DNA of 64,000 nt from assembly GCF_001513955.1 (NCBI RefSeq), contig NZ_KQ948147.1:72532-136531 (forward strand), written 5' to 3'. Origin of the DNA: Streptomyces pseudovenezuelae. GTDB taxonomy: Bacteria > Actinomycetota > Actinomycetes > Streptomycetales > Streptomycetaceae. Below, piece after piece: positions 41,283-50,107 of the stretch. Each line of letters opens with the position of its first letter. Positions within the stretch are counted from its first letter, which is position 1. Under the pieces are notes generated by a model. That model did not search any database. It was not told where the DNA came from and saw nothing but the letters and a program-made list of their open reading frames with translations. Both the position numbers and the translations under genes were made by a program.

Positions 41283-42056
41283 TCAGTGCTCGTACGGCAG
41301 GAGGTCGGGGCGCTTCGGGGGCAGACCGTCGCCCGAGGAGCGGCCCGTCAGGCGCCGGCCGATCCAGGGCAGCAGATATTGACGGGTGAACCGTACGTCG
41401 GCGATCCGGCGGGCCAGCCAGGGCGGCGGCACGGTGGCCGGCAGCGGCGTGCGCCACTCCGTGTCCTCCGGGTCGTAGCCGAGGGTCTGCCACACGGCCT
41501 CGCAGACCCGGCGATGGCCCTCGGCCGTCAGGTGCAGCCGGTCCACGTCCCACATCCGCTGGTCGGACAGCGAGGCCGCGCCGTACAGGTCGACGACCAC
41601 CGCGCCGTGCCGTGCGGCGAGTTCGTCGACGACCGTGAACAGTTCCTCCATGCGGGGCCGGAAGCGCGCCTGGACCGGGCCCTGGCGGCCGGGGCTGTGC
41701 ATCAGCACCAGCTGCTTGCAGGACGGGGCCAGCCGCTCCACGGCCGCTGTCAGCAGATCGCGGACGCGGACCATGTCGCACTTGGGCCGCAGGGTGTCGT
41801 TGAGGCCGCCCACCAGCGTGATCACGTCCGGCTGCATCGCCGCCGCGACGTCGACCTGCTCCTCGACGATCTGCTGGATCAGCTTGCCGCGCACGGCGAG
41901 GTTGGCGTAGCGGAAGCCGGGTGTCACGGCGGCCATCCGGCCCGCGAGGAGGTCGGCCCAGCCCCGGTAGGAGCCGTCGGGCAGCAGGTCCGACATGCCC
42001 TCGGTGAAGGAGTCGCCGACCGCGACCAGGCTGGAGTAAGTGGGATTCGTCTGCAT
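41283..42056 (-). CDS. SGNH/GDSL hydrolase
   Basis: A 257-aa esterase-like protein. Block I is VAVGDSFTEGMSD (Ser nucleophile in GDSFTEG), block II LAVRGK, block III LVGGLNDTLRP, and block V VDRLHLTAEGH (Asp/His). No signal peptide is present, so it probably acts in the cytoplasm on acyl esters; the substrate is unknown. The ATG is preceded by a TetR-operator-like sequence at 42087. Confidence 0.85.
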   Translation of the reverse strand: MQTNPTYSSLVAVGDSFTEGMSDLLPDGSYRGWADLLAGRMAAVTPGFRYANLAVRGKLIQQIVEEQVDVAAAMQPDVITLVGGLNDTLRPKCDMVRVRDLLTAAVERLAPSCKQLVLMHSPGRQGPVQARFRPRMEELFTVVDELAARHGAVVVDLYGAASLSDQRMWDVDRLHLTAEGHRRVCEAVWQTLGYDPEDTEWRTPLPATVPPPWLARRIADVRFTRQYLLPWIGRRLTGRSSGDGLPPKRPDLLPYEH

Positions 42057-42086
42057 GGCGGAAGAAATGGTAACGCGCTCACATAC

Positions 42087-42098
42087 TTACCGGTCGGT
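42087..42098. promoter_or_regulatory. TetR-operator-like site before the SGNH hydrolase gene
   Basis: TTACCGGTCGGT resembles the partly palindromic operators of AcrR/TetR regulators (TTACCGGTCGGTAA type). It lies about 30-42 bp upstream of the hydrolase ATG. No TetR gene is close by. Confidence 0.3.
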
Positions 42099-42112
42099 GG
42101 GTTCGGACACCC

Positions 42113-43126
42113 TCACACCTGCTGTCCGAACAGCTCCCGCAGCACGTCCTCCATCGTCACCAGCCCCGCCAGCCGTCCGTCCGCGCCGAGCACCGCCGCC
42201 AGGTGCGTCCGGCTGCGCCGCATCGCCGTGAGCACGTCGTCCAGGGGCGTGCTCTCCCGGATCCGCGCGATCGGCCGCATGTCCCGCACCGGGAACGGCA
42301 GATCCCGCGGCGAGGCGTCCAGCGCGTCCTTGACGTGGAGATAGCCGACGATCCGGCGCCCCTCGTCCACCACCGGGAACCGCGAGAACCCGGACTCGTT
42401 CGACAGCGCCTCCAGCTGCTCCGGGGTGACACCCACGCGCGCGTAGACCACGCTTTCCAGGGGCAGCACCACGTCCCGTACGGGGCGCCGGCCCAGCTCC
42501 AGCGCGTCGTGCAGCCGCTCCCGCGCACGCTCGTCGATCAGCCCCGCCTCGCCGGAGTCCCGCACGATCCGCGCCAGCTCGGCGTCCGAGAACGTGGCCG
42601 TGACCTCGTCCTTGGTCTCCACGCGCAGCAGCTTGAGCAGGGCGTTCGCGAAGGCGTTGACCGCGAAGATCACCGGGCGCAGCCCGCGCGCCAGCGTGAC
42701 CAGCGGCGGCCCCAGCAGCAGCGCGCTGCGCACCGGCTCCGCCAGCGCGATGTTCTTCGGGACCATCTCGCCGAGCAGCATGTGCAGATAGGTCGCCAGG
42801 GTCAGCGCGATCACGAAGGACACCGCGTGCCCGGCGCTCTTCGGCACCCCCACCGCGTGGAACACCGGCTCCAGCAGATGCGCGATCGCCGGCTCCGCGA
42901 CCACACCCAGCACCAGCGTGCACAACGTGATCCCGAGCTGCGCGGCCGCCATCAGCGCGGAGACGTGTTCCAGCCCCCACAGCACGCTCTTCGCACGCCG
43001 GTCGCCCTGCTCGGCATAGGGCTCGACCTGGCTCCGGCGCACCGAGATCAACGCGAACTCGGCCCCGACGAAGAAGGCGTTCACCACGAGCGTCGCCAGA
43101 CCGATCAGCAACTGGACGGCGGTCAT
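42113..43126 (-). CDS. CNNM-type membrane protein with CBS pair (HlyC/CorC family)
   Basis: A 337-aa protein. The DUF21/CNNM domain (about 1-190) has three or four helices and AELGITLCTLVLGVVAEPAIAHLL-like repeats. Two CBS motifs (about 205-325) follow, ending LVTMEDVLRELFG. Relatives act in Mg/Co homeostasis. There is no C-terminal CorC_HlyC domain, unlike the partner gene. The start overlaps the stop of the upstream paralogue by 4 bp, so the two are co-translated and may form a heteromer. Confidence 0.85.
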   Translation of the reverse strand: MTAVQLLIGLATLVVNAFFVGAEFALISVRRSQVEPYAEQGDRRAKSVLWGLEHVSALMAAAQLGITLCTLVLGVVAEPAIAHLLEPVFHAVGVPKSAGHAVSFVIALTLATYLHMLLGEMVPKNIALAEPVRSALLLGPPLVTLARGLRPVIFAVNAFANALLKLLRVETKDEVTATFSDAELARIVRDSGEAGLIDERARERLHDALELGRRPVRDVVLPLESVVYARVGVTPEQLEALSNESGFSRFPVVDEGRRIVGYLHVKDALDASPRDLPFPVRDMRPIARIRESTPLDDVLTAMRRSRTHLAAVLGADGRLAGLVTMEDVLRELFGQQV

Positions 43127-44448
43127 CGCTCGGTCCTCTCTCCGGCCAGGGGCGCGTGCAGCAGCACTCGTGCGGCCCTGCGTCCCTGCGCGTCCGTCAC
43201 GTCGAGCCGCCAGCCGGTGACCTCCACCGAGTCGCCGACGGCCGGAATCCGGCCCAGTTCCGTCGCCAGCAGTCCGGCCAGCGTCTCGTACGGGCCCTCG
43301 GGAGCCCGCAGGCCCACGCGGGCGAGCTGGTCGATGCGGGCCGAGCCGTCCGCCCGGAAGGTCTCCCTGCCGTCCTCGTCGGTGCCCGCCGGGGCGAGGT
43401 CGGGTGTCTCGTGCGGGTCGTGCTCGTCGCGCACCTCGCCGACGACCTCCTCGACGATGTCCTCCAGCGTGGCCACGCCCGCCGTACCGCCGTACTCGTC
43501 GATGACGACGGCCATCGTGCGCTTGCCGGAGAGCCGGTCCAGGAGCCGGTCCACGGTGAGCGACTCGGGCACCAGCAGCGGCTCGCGCAGCAGCTCGGCG
43601 ACCGAGGCGCGGGGGCGGCGGTCGGCCGGGACCGCCAGGATGTCCTTGATGTGCGCGATGCCGACGACCGAGTCCAGGCTGCCGCGGTAGACGGGGAACC
43701 GGGACAGCCCGGTGGCGCGCGTCGCGTTCGCCACGTCCTCGCAGGTCGCCTGGACGTCCAGGGCGATCACCTGCACCCGCGGGGTCATCACGTTCTCCGC
43801 GGTCAGGTCGGCGAGGTTGAGCGTGCGGACGAACAGCTCGGCGGTGTCCGCCTCCAGCGCGCCCGCGCGGGCGGAGTGCCGGGCCAGCGCGGCCAGCTCC
43901 TGCGGCCCGCGCGCGGAGGCCAGCTCCTCGGCGGGTTCCAGGCCGAAGCGGCGCACCACCCGGTTGGCCGTGTTGTTGAGATGGGTGATGAAGGGGCGGA
44001 AGGCGGCGCTGAACCAGCTCTGCGCGGTGCCCACCCGCTTGGCCATGGCCAGCGGCGAGGAGATCGCCCAGTTCTTGGGCACCAGCTCGCCGACCACCAT
44101 CAGGAAGACGGTCGACAGCGCGGTGCCGAGCACCAGCGCCAGCGACCGGGACGTGGACGACGAGAGCCCGAGCGACTCCAGGGGCCCCGCGATCAGCGCC
44201 GCGATCGACGGTTCGGCGAGCATGCCGACGACCAGATTGGTCACGGTGATCCCGAGCTGCGCCCCGGACAGCTGGAACGTCAGATTCCGTACGGCTTTCA
44301 GGGCGCCGGACGCACCCCGCTCACCGCGCTCCGCCGCCCGCTCCAACTGGCCGCGCTCCACCGTGGTCAGCGAGAACTCCGCGGCCACGAAGGCACCGCA
44401 GGCCAGCGAGAGAAGGATCGCCACCAGCAGGAGGAGCACTTCGGTCAT
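43123..44448 (-). CDS. CNNM/CBS/CorC_HlyC-domain membrane protein
   Basis: A 441-aa protein of full architecture: CNNM domain (about 1-200), two CBS motifs (about 215-340, including TVDRLLDRLSGKRTMAVVIDEYGGTAGVATLEDIVEEVVGEVRDEHD) and a C-terminal CorC_HlyC transporter-associated domain ending near TGWRLDVTDAQGRRAARV. It is a likely Mg2+/divalent metal exporter or regulator. It is the first gene of the two-gene operon. Confidence 0.88.
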   Translation of the reverse strand: MTEVLLLLVAILLSLACGAFVAAEFSLTTVERGQLERAAERGERGASGALKAVRNLTFQLSGAQLGITVTNLVVGMLAEPSIAALIAGPLESLGLSSSTSRSLALVLGTALSTVFLMVVGELVPKNWAISSPLAMAKRVGTAQSWFSAAFRPFITHLNNTANRVVRRFGLEPAEELASARGPQELAALARHSARAGALEADTAELFVRTLNLADLTAENVMTPRVQVIALDVQATCEDVANATRATGLSRFPVYRGSLDSVVGIAHIKDILAVPADRRPRASVAELLREPLLVPESLTVDRLLDRLSGKRTMAVVIDEYGGTAGVATLEDIVEEVVGEVRDEHDPHETPDLAPAGTDEDGRETFRADGSARIDQLARVGLRAPEGPYETLAGLLATELGRIPAVGDSVEVTGWRLDVTDAQGRRAARVLLHAPLAGERTER

Positions 44449-44497
44449 CGGGTCACCTCCGTCCCATGATCGGACAGGGTCCCCAGGATCGCCCGTC

Positions 44498-44923
44498 CTA
44501 GCCGGCGAGGGGCTTCACCCAGCGCCGCCACTTTTCCTCGGGCGCATACCCCGCCGCGCGCCAAGCGTGCTGTGCCGTCTCGTTGCGCACCAGCACCATC
44601 GCGTCCCCGCGCCGCCCGCCGAGCCGCACGAACCGCTCCTCCGCGGCCGTGAGCAGCGCCGCCCCGATGCCCCGCCGCCGGCGCTCCGGGTGCACCGCGA
44701 GCCGGTACAGATGGCACCGCCAGCCGTCGAAGCCCGCGATCACCGTGCCGACGAGTTCGCCGTCGAGCTCGGCCAGGATCAGCGCCTCGGGGTCCCGGGC
44801 GACCAGCCGCTCCACGCCGTCCCGGTCGTCGCTGATGCTCGTCCCCTCGGCGGCAAGCTTCCAGAAGGCCAGCACGGTGTCGAGGTCGCCGGGCGTCGCG
44901 GCCCGTATGCGCAGGTCGGTCAT
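44498..44923 (-). CDS. GNAT-family N-acetyltransferase
   Basis: A 141-aa single GNAT domain: IRAATPGDLDTVLAFWKLA at the start and the acetyl-CoA loop VHPERRRRGIGAALLTAAEERFVRLG near residue 85. AWRAAGYAPEEKWRRWVKPL ends it. The acceptor is unknown. Its ATG overlaps the stop of the flavin oxidoreductase gene by 4 bp, so both are expressed together. Confidence 0.85.
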   Translation of the reverse strand: MTDLRIRAATPGDLDTVLAFWKLAAEGTSISDDRDGVERLVARDPEALILAELDGELVGTVIAGFDGWRCHLYRLAVHPERRRRGIGAALLTAAEERFVRLGGRRGDAMVLVRNETAQHAWRAAGYAPEEKWRRWVKPLAG

Positions 44924-45873
44924 ACGCCGATCCCATCACGCCCGGCGGCCCGGCACCCGCGGTTCCGGCATCCGGACAGGCCCTGGCGGCCCCGCAGGTG
45001 CGCCATCACGGGAGCGAACGCCTCCATGGACGCCTCCAGCACCGTCAGATAGGTGAAGCCGTACCGCTCGCGCTGCGCCAGCACCTGCGCGACGATCTCC
45101 TCGACCGTGCCGATCAGCATGATGGGCAGCTCCAGGGCCTGCCGGAGGGTCAGGTCCGGCAGCCGGTGCAGGAACGGGGTGGCGACGGCCTCGCGGTCGT
45201 CGGTGACGACCACCGTCTGGATGAGCAGGTTCAGTTCGGCCGGCTCCTTGCGCCCCTCGGCGAGGCGCAGATAGTGCGCGACTCGCTCGTCGAGCTGCTC
45301 GGCGGTGGTCGGGGTCACCTTGCCGGTCGGGTCGCCCGGCACCAGGGTCGCCCCGGTGAAGGCCGCGATGTCGGCGTGCTCGGCGGACAGCTTGAGCACC
45401 CGGTTGCCGATCCCGCCGATCAGCAGGGGCACCCGGGGCCGCTGCACGGGCTGCGGCACATGGTCCGCCGAGGACAGCAGCCGCTCCAGCTCCTCGACCG
45501 TGCGCCGCAGATGGTCCACCCGCTCGCCCGGCGAGCCGAACGGCAGCCCCGCCCGGTCGTGCTCGGACCGCACATAGCCGGTGCCCAGGCCGAGTTCGAG
45601 GCGGCCGCCGGTCAGGGCGTCCACCGTGGCCACCTCACGGGCGAGCAGGGCCGGGTTCCAGAACCCCGCGTTGAGGACGAACGTGCCGAGCCGTGGCCGC
45701 TCGGTGACCTCCGCCGCCGCGACCAGCGCCGGGAACGGCGCGATCTTGCCGAGATGGTCGGGGACCAGGATCACGTCGTAGCCGAGTTCCTCGGCCCGAC
45801 GGCACTTGGAGCGCCAGTCCTCGTCGGTGGCGGCGGCGGTCAGGTTGACGGCGAAACGGAAGGGGCGGGGCAT
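44920..45873 (-). CDS. LLM-class (F420-type) oxidoreductase
   Basis: A 317-aa luciferase-like monooxygenase fold protein: RRAEELGYDVILVPDHLGKIAPFPALVAAAEVTERPRLGTFVLN, then REVATVDALTGGRLELGLGTGYV, then PLLIGGIGNRVLKLSAEHAD. The pattern fits the actinobacterial group thought to use F420 (TIGR03621 type). The substrate is unknown. The last 25 residues (GCRNRGCRAAGRDGIGV) are an odd Gly/Arg tail overlapping the next gene. Confidence 0.85.
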   Translation of the reverse strand: MPRPFRFAVNLTAAATDEDWRSKCRRAEELGYDVILVPDHLGKIAPFPALVAAAEVTERPRLGTFVLNAGFWNPALLAREVATVDALTGGRLELGLGTGYVRSEHDRAGLPFGSPGERVDHLRRTVEELERLLSSADHVPQPVQRPRVPLLIGGIGNRVLKLSAEHADIAAFTGATLVPGDPTGKVTPTTAEQLDERVAHYLRLAEGRKEPAELNLLIQTVVVTDDREAVATPFLHRLPDLTLRQALELPIMLIGTVEEIVAQVLAQRERYGFTYLTVLEASMEAFAPVMAHLRGRQGLSGCRNRGCRAAGRDGIGV

Positions 45874-45922
45874 GAACTCTCCTCAGCAGCAAGCGACTTG
45901 AGTTGTCTGCCCCGCGATTGCA

Positions 45923-48490
45923 TCACTCGTGCGCGATCGCCGCCAGTACGTTCATGCGCGAGGCGCGCAAGGCCGGCAGCAGCGCCGCCACGATCCCCAC
46001 CACCGCCGACCCGACGACGACCGCGACGATCGTGCCCCACGGGATTGCCAGCGCGTTCAGCCCCTGGAGCGCCAGCACCTGCTGGGTGCACACCCCCCAC
46101 ACCAGCCCCAGGGCGAGCCCGAGCACCGCGCCGAACACGGCGATGACCACCGACTCCAGCCGGATCATCCGCCGCAGCTGACGCCGGGCGAGCCCGATGG
46201 CGCGCAGCAGCCCGATCTCCCGGGTGCGCTCCACGACCGACAGGGCGAGGGTGTTGACCACTCCCAGCACCGCGATGACGATCGCGAGCCCGAGCAGCGC
46301 GTACACGAGGTAGAGCAGCACGGCGATCTGGTCGTGGACCAGGTCCTTGTAGTCGGCGAGGTCGCGCACCTGGACCTGCGGATACGGGTCGAGTGTCTTC
46401 TCCAGGCCCGCGCGCAGCCGGTCGGCGTCCGTGCCGGGGGCGGCGTTGACGTACAGCGCGGAGTCCTGGCCGCCCGGCGCGAACCGCTCCAGGGTGGACA
46501 GGCCGAAGTAGATACCGCCCTGCGTCCCGAACCCGTCAGCGGAGTCCTGGTCGGTGAGGGCGCCCACGGTCAGTTCGGTGCGACGCCCGCCCTGGAACTC
46601 GACGGGGATCCTGCTGCCCACCCTCACGTGGTGGTCGCGCGCGAAGTCCAGGTCCATGGCCAGGTGCCCGGAGGCGAGCGCGGCCGCGGTGTCGCCCTGC
46701 GCGTAGGTGATGTGCGCGACCTCGTCGAGCTGCGGGTCGTACCCGGCGGCCGTGGTCTCCACGCGCCTGCCGTCCGGCAGCCGTACGGCCACGGGGGCGA
46801 ACCTCGACCGTACGACGAGCCCGGCGCCCTCGGTCCCGCGCACCGCGTCCGTGACCTCCTGCGGGAACGGCAGGAAGTTGCCGTTCTGCACGACGAAGTC
46901 GGCGCCCAGCGTCTTGTCGATCTGGTCGTCGAAGGACTTGGACATCGAGGCGCTGGCCACGGACATCCCGCCCACCAGGGCGAGACCGACCATGAGGGCG
47001 GCCGCGGTGGCGCCGGTGCGGCGGGGGTTGCGCAGGGCGTTGCGCTGGCTCATCCGCCCGACCGGGCCGAAGAGGGCCGGGAAGGCTCCGCCCAGCACCC
47101 GGATCACCGGCCGCACCAGCAGCGGTCCGGCGATCACGGTGGCCAGCAGCGTCAGGACGACACCGAGGCCGAGGAGAGAGGCCGCGGACGCCGTCTTCGA
47201 CGAGGTGACACAGCCCAGCAGGGCGGCCGCGCCCGCCGCGCCGACGATCCCGCCCACGATCGCCCGCACGCGCAGCGGCTTTCCGATCCCGGCGATCTCG
47301 GCGTCCGCGAGGGCCGCCATGGGGGAGACCCCGGCCGCGCGCCGGGCCGGGAGATAGGCGGCGACGAAGGTGACGCCCACGCCGACGACGTAGGCCGCGA
47401 CGGGGGTTCCCCAGCCGATGACCATCTCGCCGGTGCGGATGTTCATGCCGAAGGCGTTCATGAGCGCGATGAGCCCGACGGCGAGCCCGATGCCCGTGCC
47501 GAGCCCGACCGTGGAGCCGACCAGCCCGAGCAGCGTGGCCTCGGTCAGCACCGAGCGGCGGACCTGGCGCCGATCGGCGCCGAGCGCGCGCAGGAGGCCC
47601 AGCTCACGGGTGCGCTGGGCGATCAGCATGGAGAAGGTGTTGACGATCAGGAAGATGCCGACCAGGACGGCGATGCCCGCGAAACCGAGCATGACGTACT
47701 TGACGACGTCGAGGAATCCGCCCAGCTGGTCGACGTCCGACTTCGCCTGCTCCTCGGCGGTCCGGTACTCGTAGGTGCCCGTCCCGAGCGCGGCGGACAC
47801 GCGCTGCTTGAGCTGGTCGTTGCTGACCCCCTCGGCGGCGTCGACCGAGATGCTGGTGGCGGCCCCGGCGGAGCCGAGCAGCTTCGTCTGAGCGGTCGGC
47901 GGGTCGAGGTACAGCAGCGTGGCACCGGGGTTGGTGGTGGTGAACGTGACGATGCCGACGATCCGCACCTTGAACGAGCCGGGCGGCGCGATCACGGTGA
48001 GCGGGTCGCCGAGGTGCAGCTTTTTGCGGTCGGCGGTCTCCGAGTCGAGCAGCGCCTCGGCCGGACCGTGCGGGGCGTGGCCGGAGGTGAGCTTCACGGG
48101 GCTGCGCGAGGTCGGGTTCCAGTCGGTGCCGATGGTGGGGGCACCGGTGGTCGAACCCACCGACTCGTTCTCGGCGTCGGCGACGGTGATGCCGTCGTCC
48201 TCGGCGTCGAAGCGCGCGGCACCGACCCCGTCGACCCGGGCGACCCGGTCCGCGAGCGCGGCCGGCAGGGTGGCCGTCGTGCCGGACGGGATGGCCTCGC
48301 TCAGGTCTTCCTTGGGGCTGATCGTGAGGTCGGGCGCGGTCGAGGCGAAGAGCCGGTCGAAGGTGCGGCTCAGGGTGTCGGAGAAGATCAGGCTGCCCGA
48401 GACGAACGCCACGGACAGCACCACGGCCAGCGCGGAGAGCAGCAGCCGTCCCTTGTGGGCGAGAAAACTGCGCAGTGTCGCCTTCAGCAC
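45923..48490 (-). CDS. FtsX/MacB-type ABC transporter permease
   Basis: An 855-aa permease with two FtsX modules. An N-terminal helix (LLSALAVVLSVAFVSGSLIFSD) and a MacB_PCD periplasmic domain precede three helices. One or two extra helices, a second periplasmic domain and three C-terminal helices (LLYLVYALLGLAIVIAVLGVVNTLALSVVERTREIGLLRAIG) follow. The helix-flanking RTRELGLLRALGADRRQVRRSVL motif occurs in both halves. It couples with the ATPase 4 bp upstream to export or release a lipid, peptide or drug. Confidence 0.9.
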   Translation of the reverse strand: MLKATLRSFLAHKGRLLLSALAVVLSVAFVSGSLIFSDTLSRTFDRLFASTAPDLTISPKEDLSEAIPSGTTATLPAALADRVARVDGVGAARFDAEDDGITVADAENESVGSTTGAPTIGTDWNPTSRSPVKLTSGHAPHGPAEALLDSETADRKKLHLGDPLTVIAPPGSFKVRIVGIVTFTTTNPGATLLYLDPPTAQTKLLGSAGAATSISVDAAEGVSNDQLKQRVSAALGTGTYEYRTAEEQAKSDVDQLGGFLDVVKYVMLGFAGIAVLVGIFLIVNTFSMLIAQRTRELGLLRALGADRRQVRRSVLTEATLLGLVGSTVGLGTGIGLAVGLIALMNAFGMNIRTGEMVIGWGTPVAAYVVGVGVTFVAAYLPARRAAGVSPMAALADAEIAGIGKPLRVRAIVGGIVGAAGAAALLGCVTSSKTASAASLLGLGVVLTLLATVIAGPLLVRPVIRVLGGAFPALFGPVGRMSQRNALRNPRRTGATAAALMVGLALVGGMSVASASMSKSFDDQIDKTLGADFVVQNGNFLPFPQEVTDAVRGTEGAGLVVRSRFAPVAVRLPDGRRVETTAAGYDPQLDEVAHITYAQGDTAAALASGHLAMDLDFARDHHVRVGSRIPVEFQGGRRTELTVGALTDQDSADGFGTQGGIYFGLSTLERFAPGGQDSALYVNAAPGTDADRLRAGLEKTLDPYPQVQVRDLADYKDLVHDQIAVLLYLVYALLGLAIVIAVLGVVNTLALSVVERTREIGLLRAIGLARRQLRRMIRLESVVIAVFGAVLGLALGLVWGVCTQQVLALQGLNALAIPWGTIVAVVVGSAVVGIVAALLPALRASRMNVLAAIAHE

Positions 48491-48494
48491 GGGG

Positions 48495-49289
48495 TCAGCC
48501 CTCGTCGGTGTCGGCGTCGACCTGGCCGCGGATCACGTCGAAGCGCTTCATGCGCTCCAGGACGGCCTCCGCGGTGGGGCGTTCCATGCTGTCCACGATC
48601 CGTCCGTCCCCGAGGAAGAGCACCAGGTCGGAGTGGGCGGCGGCACCCGGGTCGTGGGTGACCATGACGACGGTCTGCCCGAGCTGGTCGACGGCCTCGC
48701 GCAGGAACCCGAGGACCTCCAGGCCGGCCCGTGAGTCGAGGTTGCCGGTCGGCTCGTCCGCGAAGATCAGCTCGGGCCGGGAGGCGAGCGCCCGGGCGCA
48801 CGCGACGCGCTGCTGCTGACCGCCGGAGAGCTGTGCGGGGCGGTGCTTGAGGCGGTCCCGCAGGCCCAGGGTGTCGATGACCTGGTCCAGCCACTTCTCG
48901 TCGGGCTTCTTGCCCGCGATGTCCATGGGCAGGGTGATGTTCTCGGCCGCGTTCAGCGTCGGGATCAGGTTGAACGACTGGAACATGAACCCGATCCGGT
49001 CCCGGCGCAGCCGGGTCAGCTCGCGCTCCTTGAGCCCGGTGATCTCGGTGCCGCCGAGCCACACCTGTCCGGCCGACACGGTGTCGAGACCCGCCAGGCA
49101 GTGCATCAGGGTGGACTTCCCGGAGCCCGAGGGCCCCATGACCGCGGTGAAGCGGCCCCGCGCGATCTCCACGTCCACCGCGTCCAGGGCGATCACGGCC
49201 GTCTCGCCGGAGCCGTACGCCTTGGTCAGACCGCGGGCGCGGGCCGCGATCGCCTCGGCCGGGGCGGGCTCCGCAGCAGCTGTGGACAA
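48495..49289 (-). CDS. ABC transporter ATPase (MacB/LolD-type)
   Basis: A 264-aa ATPase: Walker A MGPSGSGKST, Q-loop FMFQSFNLIPTLNAAENI, signature LSGGQQQRVACARALA, Walker B LIFADEPTGNLDS, and H-loop VTHDPGAAAHSD. The TTG at 49289 is chosen as start because GAGGAGAG lies 4 nt upstream and it gives the usual length; an upstream ATG at 49454 is not supported. It forms an operon with the FtsX-type permease. Confidence 0.9.
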   Translation of the reverse strand: MSTAAAEPAPAEAIAARARGLTKAYGSGETAVIALDAVDVEIARGRFTAVMGPSGSGKSTLMHCLAGLDTVSAGQVWLGGTEITGLKERELTRLRRDRIGFMFQSFNLIPTLNAAENITLPMDIAGKKPDEKWLDQVIDTLGLRDRLKHRPAQLSGGQQQRVACARALASRPELIFADEPTGNLDSRAGLEVLGFLREAVDQLGQTVVMVTHDPGAAAHSDLVLFLGDGRIVDSMERPTAEAVLERMKRFDVIRGQVDADTDEG

Positions 49290-49483
49290 GGCTCTCTCCT
49301 CGCTAGTGGGCGGCGTTCGCGCACGGTGCTCGCGGACCGGATGGTCCTCATCCGGCCGAGGGTAATGTGATCCACCCCACACCGGATATCCCCCGTGGGG
49401 TCGAGACGGTCTCCATCGCAGGTCGGGCACCCGATGTCGATGTAAGGGGCACATTTCACCCGCCCCCGGCGCCCCTTGCCGTT

Positions 49484-49503
49484 GCTAGCACTTCGGCGCT
49501 AGC
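49484..49503. promoter_or_regulatory. Candidate antitoxin operator (paired GCTAGC)
   Basis: Two GCTAGC hexamers (49484-49489 and 49498-49503) lie 14 bp apart, ending 8 bp before the ribbon-helix-helix gene. Such paired palindromes on about one-and-a-half helical turns suit tandem RHH dimers and suggest autoregulation. Confidence 0.5.
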
Positions 49504-49511
49504 TTCGAGGT

Positions 49512-49736
49512 ATGGCGAAGACTCAGTTGAACGTGCGGGTGGACGAGGGCACCGCCCGCGCCGCCCGTGAACGTGCCCTCGCCCGCGGCGTGAGCGTCAA
49601 CCGCTACATCGAGGAACTGGTCAGGAAAGACACCGGCGAGGCGGGCCAGGCCTTCGTGGAGGCCGCGGCCGACTTCATGAAGCAGTACGAGTCCGTGTTC
49701 GCGGAGGAGTTCGGCAAGGACCACGAGACTCGTTGA
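49512..49736 (+). CDS. Ribbon-helix-helix antitoxin
   Basis: A 74-aa protein. TQLNVRVDEGTARAARERALARGVSVNRYIEELV is an Arc/MetJ-type RHH DNA-binding domain (about 3-40). The C-terminal tail (GQAFVEAAADFMKQYESVFAEEFG) is likely to wrap the toxin. Its stop overlaps the TTG start of the toxin gene (TTGA). Confidence 0.85.
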   Translation: MAKTQLNVRVDEGTARAARERALARGVSVNRYIEELVRKDTGEAGQAFVEAAADFMKQYESVFAEEFGKDHETR

Positions 49737-50107
49737 GCGATCTGCACATCGACCTCGCCTGGCTCCTGATGCTCGCGGAGCAGAAGACCCCGGGCGATCC
49801 CCAGGTCGCCGACTGGGGCGCGCTGGTCGCCGCCGTGGCACGCCACCAGGCGGAGATCTTCGACATCCCGGTCTACGACAGTCCGCACCTGCGCGCCGCC
49901 GCGCTTCTGCAACTCCTCATCCATGTGCCGGCGTTGGAGCGCACCAATGTGCTGTTCGCCTGCGCGGTGGGGTACGCCTATCTCGTCGCGAGCGGGCTCA
50001 GGGTCGTCACCTCGCCCGAACTCGTCCGGGATCTCGCCAAGGTGGCCAAGAAGGGCGACGCCTCGGTGCACGACATCGCCCGCGAGCTGCGGAGATGGAC
50101 TCTCTGA
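49733..50107 (+). CDS. Fic/Doc-type toxin with degenerate active site
   Basis: A 124-aa helical protein. LLIHVPALERTNVLFACAVGYAYLVASG (His64 onward) aligns with the Fic/Doc motif HxFxxGNKR but keeps only the His, an Arg and an Asn in shifted form. DIPVYDSPHLRAAALLQLLI matches Doc helices before it. Doc toxins phosphorylate or AMPylate a target such as EF-Tu; the missing residues make catalysis uncertain. The TTG start overlaps the antitoxin stop. Its stop abuts that of the convergent methyltransferase gene with no gap. Confidence 0.75.
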   Translation: MSDLHIDLAWLLMLAEQKTPGDPQVADWGALVAAVARHQAEIFDIPVYDSPHLRAAALLQLLIHVPALERTNVLFACAVGYAYLVASGLRVVTSPELVRDLAKVAKKGDASVHDIARELRRWTL

